Shown here piece by piece: positions 5,688-7,849 of a DNA stretch of 7,849 bases; positions within the stretch are counted from its first letter, which is position 1; every line of letters begins with the position of its first letter. The DNA is taken from NCBI GenBank assembly GCA_002254595.1, contig NJEH01000039.1, positions 1 to 7,849 of the forward strand, written 5' to 3'. The position numbers and the translations under genes are program-made. The notes beneath the pieces were generated by a model. That model was given only the letters and a program-made list of their open reading frames with translations, did not search any database and was not told where the DNA came from. Origin of the DNA: Thermofilum sp. ex4484_15. GTDB taxonomy: Archaea; Thermoproteota; Thermoprotei; Thermofilales; EX4484-15.

Positions 5688-6355
5688 AGCTAAGTAAAGT
5701 TACGGTAGCTTACTCCGGATCGGATAGGCCCGCCATAGAGGATGTGGATCTAGAGCTACCTCTAGGTTCCCTTTCCCTAATAACCGGACCTAACGGGGCC
5801 GGTAAAACTACCCTCCTAGAGTGTTGCTTAGGGTTACTTAAGCCTATTAAAGGCGAGGTTTTCCTCTTAGGGGTTAATACGAAAGCTAGGGAGATCATCG
5901 AGGTACGTAAGAAGTGCAGTTACGTACCGCAGGACTTCATTAAGCCTCCTTACGAAACCTATACAGTAGGCCAAGTATTGCACTTAGGATTAGCCCCTTA
6001 CGTACCACCTTTCCGTAGCCCTATCTTAAACCTTAAAGCGATGAAAGTAGTAGAGGAACTAGAGCTCTCCGACCTCGTAGATAAGCCTATAGGTACCTTA
6101 AGCGGAGGGCAACAGCAGAGGGTGTTGATAGCTAGGGCCTTAATTAGGGAGCCATTAGCCCTCTTCCTAGATGAACCACTATCCTGTTTAGATAGGTACT
6201 GGAGGGATAAGGTCATGGAGTTGGTAAACGATTACGTTAGGGATAGGGGGGCTTTAGCGTTAGTAGTTAGTCACGACCCCAATCCCGTTGAAAATTACGT
6301 AGATTACCTAGTAGAAATGAGTGAGGGCAAGGTTAAGAGGGTAGTAGAATGTTAA
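5684..6355 (+). CDS. metal-type ABC transporter ATP-binding protein
   Basis: This is a 223-residue ATPase with all catalytic motifs: Walker A GPNGAGKTT (35-43), Q-loop Q83 in YVPQDF, signature LSGGQQQR (139-146), Walker B ending LFLDEP (D163, E164), D-loop SCLD (166-169) and switch H196 in SHD. The length and the GLA/PFRS region before the signature fit the ZnuC/MntB-like group that pairs with ABC-3 permeases. It drives uptake from the cytosolic face of the membrane by hydrolysing ATP as a dimer. The GTG start overlaps the TGA stop of the FmdE gene (GTGA) and the stop overlaps the permease start by 7 bases, so translation of the last three genes is probably coupled. The substrate is set by the binding protein and cannot be read from this subunit. 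Confidence 0.92.
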   Translation: MKLSKVTVAYSGSDRPAIEDVDLELPLGSLSLITGPNGAGKTTLLECCLGLLKPIKGEVFLLGVNTKAREIIEVRKKCSYVPQDFIKPPYETYTVGQVLHLGLAPYVPPFRSPILNLKAMKVVEELELSDLVDKPIGTLSGGQQQRVLIARALIREPLALFLDEPLSCLDRYWRDKVMELVNDYVRDRGALALVVSHDPNPVENYVDYLVEMSEGKVKRVVEC

Positions 6356-7185
6356 GTTTACTTGAATTAGCGATCCTTACCTCTTTAACGGCCGGTTCCC
6401 TCTGCGGGGCTGTAGGTTTCCACGCATTTAAAATGGGTGTAATTACCTTAAGCTTCGCCGTAGCCCACGGAGCTTTAGCGGGCGCTGCCATAGGGTTAGT
6501 ATTGAGAGTGGATGTTTCCTACTCTGCCTTAATAGCAGCTATTTTAACCGCGACGACCTTAAGTTTATCGCTTAGTAAGTTAGGGCCCTTCAGGGAGTTA
6601 ATTAATATGGTTTTCTTCTCTACTTCCTCCGCTATAGCTTTACTATCGATATATTATGCTAACGTTAAGGTACTAGCTACTACTAACGTAGCTGCCCTAT
6701 TGTGGGGTAGCGTACTTACCGTTACCCCCTTTAAGTACTTCCTACTCCTATCTACCGCCCTCTCCTATTTAGCTTACTACTTAGCTTTTAAGTGGAAAAT
6801 AAATTCGATTATCTACGATAGGAGATTAGCTGAAGCCGAGGGGATTAACGTAACATTACATACTTCATTACTTTTAACCTTCGAAGGGCTTTCTATAGCC
6901 CTAACCCTTATGCTAGTAGGGGGGTTTTTAGTATTTTCATTACTTTATAACCCGGTAATAGCTTCCTCTAACTTAACTAAGGAGACCAAGGGACAATTAC
7001 TTCTCTCAACTACTTTAGGGGGTTTCTCCTCCTTAATGGGCTTAGCGATAAGCTACCTCTTCGACAGCCCGGTAGGGGCTTCCATAGCTTTAAGCTCCGC
7101 TACATTAGTGATCGCCTCCTATTTCTTGAAGTTTCTTAAAAATCGATTAAATCAGTACTTACTCAGCGGTAACCGTAACCCGTAA
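6349..7185 (+). CDS. ABC-3 family (ZnuB-like) metal transporter permease
   Basis: This 278-residue integral membrane protein has about eight hydrophobic segments (roughly 3-24, 31-53, 56-76, 86-103, 128-147, 171-200, 215-236 and 241-262). Family marks are SFAVAHGALAGAAIG (35-49), matching the SHAxLPG-type motif of ZnuB-like permeases with Ala for Pro, a charged cytosolic loop DRRLAEAEGI (157-166) that docks on the ATPase, and a C-terminal FDSPVGASIAL helix. It forms the membrane channel as a homodimer with the upstream ATPase and receives substrate from the secreted binding protein. The ATG at 6349 overlaps the ATPase stop by 7 bases and a GAGGG lies about 7 bases ahead. It is the last gene of the operon; the following 32-base gap holds no clear terminator. 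Confidence 0.9.
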   Translation: MLSLLELAILTSLTAGSLCGAVGFHAFKMGVITLSFAVAHGALAGAAIGLVLRVDVSYSALIAAILTATTLSLSLSKLGPFRELINMVFFSTSSAIALLSIYYANVKVLATTNVAALLWGSVLTVTPFKYFLLLSTALSYLAYYLAFKWKINSIIYDRRLAEAEGINVTLHTSLLLTFEGLSIALTLMLVGGFLVFSLLYNPVIASSNLTKETKGQLLLSTTLGGFSSLMGLAISYLFDSPVGASIALSSATLVIASYFLKFLKNRLNQYLLSGNRNP

Positions 7186-7217
7186 ATTAAAGCCTTACAT
7201 TATAAGTAGGGGATTAG

Positions 7218-7849
7218 GTGCCTTACTTCCTCGGAGAATTCTCTAAGGAATTAGAAACTAAGAAGGCGGAATTAATTAAAATAATTTCGTTAAACGACGA
7301 TAAATTGGCGTTATACGGCGAGTTAATTGAAGCTTATTGGCACGACTTAGAAGAGTTAAGTTTACCTAATGTAAGCGTAAGGGCTTACGGAGTAGATAGT
7401 AGCGATGGGCTAATAAAGTGCAGGGGCGGGGCGGTTATATGCATATCTAGGTCCATAGCTGTAGGTAATTCAGAACTACCTATGTTAACTAAGCTAAAGG
7501 TAGTACCCATATTACTCGAGGAGGGCGAGGAGGAATTATTGGCCTTTAGAAGTAAATTAAGGGAGCATCTAGAGCACCTAGTGGCTTTAAAGGCCTTAGA
7601 GCATTTAGAGGAAGGAGACGTCCTCTTCCTAGATGGATCCCTTTACAGTAGGTTAACCCATATACCTTCAACGCGTATGTTAAGGGAAGTTAGGATAGCC
7701 GGTTACGAAAGCTTACCCTTAGATTACTTAGAAAGTTATTTAGAACTATTATTCAAAAGCGAGGAGAGGAAGGTAATATTAATAGGTATGAGTAAGGATT
7801 CGCGTTCGACTTCCTTAAGGAAGTTCTTACTCAATTTAAGTAAAGGTAA
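7218..7849 (+). CDS. nurA: NurA-family DNA repair nuclease (3' partial)
   Basis: An open frame of 210 complete codons runs off the window end. A TAG lies immediately before the GTG at 7218 and a GGGG tract (7209-7212) sits 5 bases upstream, so GTG is the start. After a charged helical N-terminus comes the NurA core: YGVDSSDG (D60 as the first metal ligand) with the following RGGAVICISRSIAV strand, then DVLFLDGSLYSRL (second catalytic Asp, D139) and IGMSKDSRST (190-198). The conserved C-terminal Asp/His region is not yet reached. NurA is a manganese-dependent 5'-3' exonuclease and endonuclease that works with the HerA translocase and Mre11-Rad50 in archaeal double-strand break end resection. 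HerA is often adjacent but would lie outside this window. Of about 40 leucine codons here, 26 are TTA and none is CTG. Confidence 0.85.
   Translation, partial: MPYFLGEFSKELETKKAELIKIISLNDDKLALYGELIEAYWHDLEELSLPNVSVRAYGVDSSDGLIKCRGGAVICISRSIAVGNSELPMLTKLKVVPILLEEGEEELLAFRSKLREHLEHLVALKALEHLEEGDVLFLDGSLYSRLTHIPSTRMLREVRIAGYESLPLDYLESYLELLFKSEERKVILIGMSKDSRSTSLRKFLLNLSKG

Overview
The window looks archaeal, most likely from a thermophilic member of the Thermoproteota (Crenarchaeota/Korarchaeota-like). The reasons are a NurA-family repair nuclease, a small C2H2 zinc-finger protein of a kind common in that group, AGG as the main arginine codon, TTA/CTA for leucine and GTA for valine, an archaeal TATA-like box ahead of one operon, many TTG and GTG starts behind strong GGAGG-type ribosome binding sites, and tightly packed genes with ATGA or GTGA overlaps. 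I cannot name the species.

Layout. At 1-666 (+) is the 3' part of a BadF/N-acetylglucosamine-kinase-type ATPase. Facing it are a stomatin/prohibitin-like membrane protein (943-1911, -) and a small zinc-finger protein (670-930, -), which form one minus-strand operon. Divergent from them is a short GltD-type FAD/NAD(P) oxidoreductase (1989-2975, +). A COG0731-type radical SAM gene follows (3078-4035), broken by three single-base frameshifts; its stop overlaps a NifX-like protein (4032-4406). From 4457 to 7185 a four-gene operon encodes an atypical ZnuA-like binding protein, an FmdE-family protein, an ABC ATPase and an ABC-3 permease. A NurA nuclease (7218 onward) runs off the right edge.

How the genes fit together. 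The 4457-7185 operon is the most interesting part. It is a complete metal-type ABC importer with an FmdE-family protein built in, and its binding protein keeps only one of the usual zinc/manganese ligands by eye. Its promoter carries two palindromes with the same GTGCAC core exactly 21 bp apart, between the TATA box and the start codon, which looks like an operator for a dimeric repressor. I infer a regulated uptake system for a metal or metal-cofactor precursor, with FmdE as the likely intracellular handler. The radical SAM/NifX-like pair just upstream may be linked to metal-cofactor work, but that is only a neighbourhood argument. No tRNA, rRNA, CRISPR array, insertion sequence or long repeat was seen, and no gene-free stretch exceeds about 100 bases.
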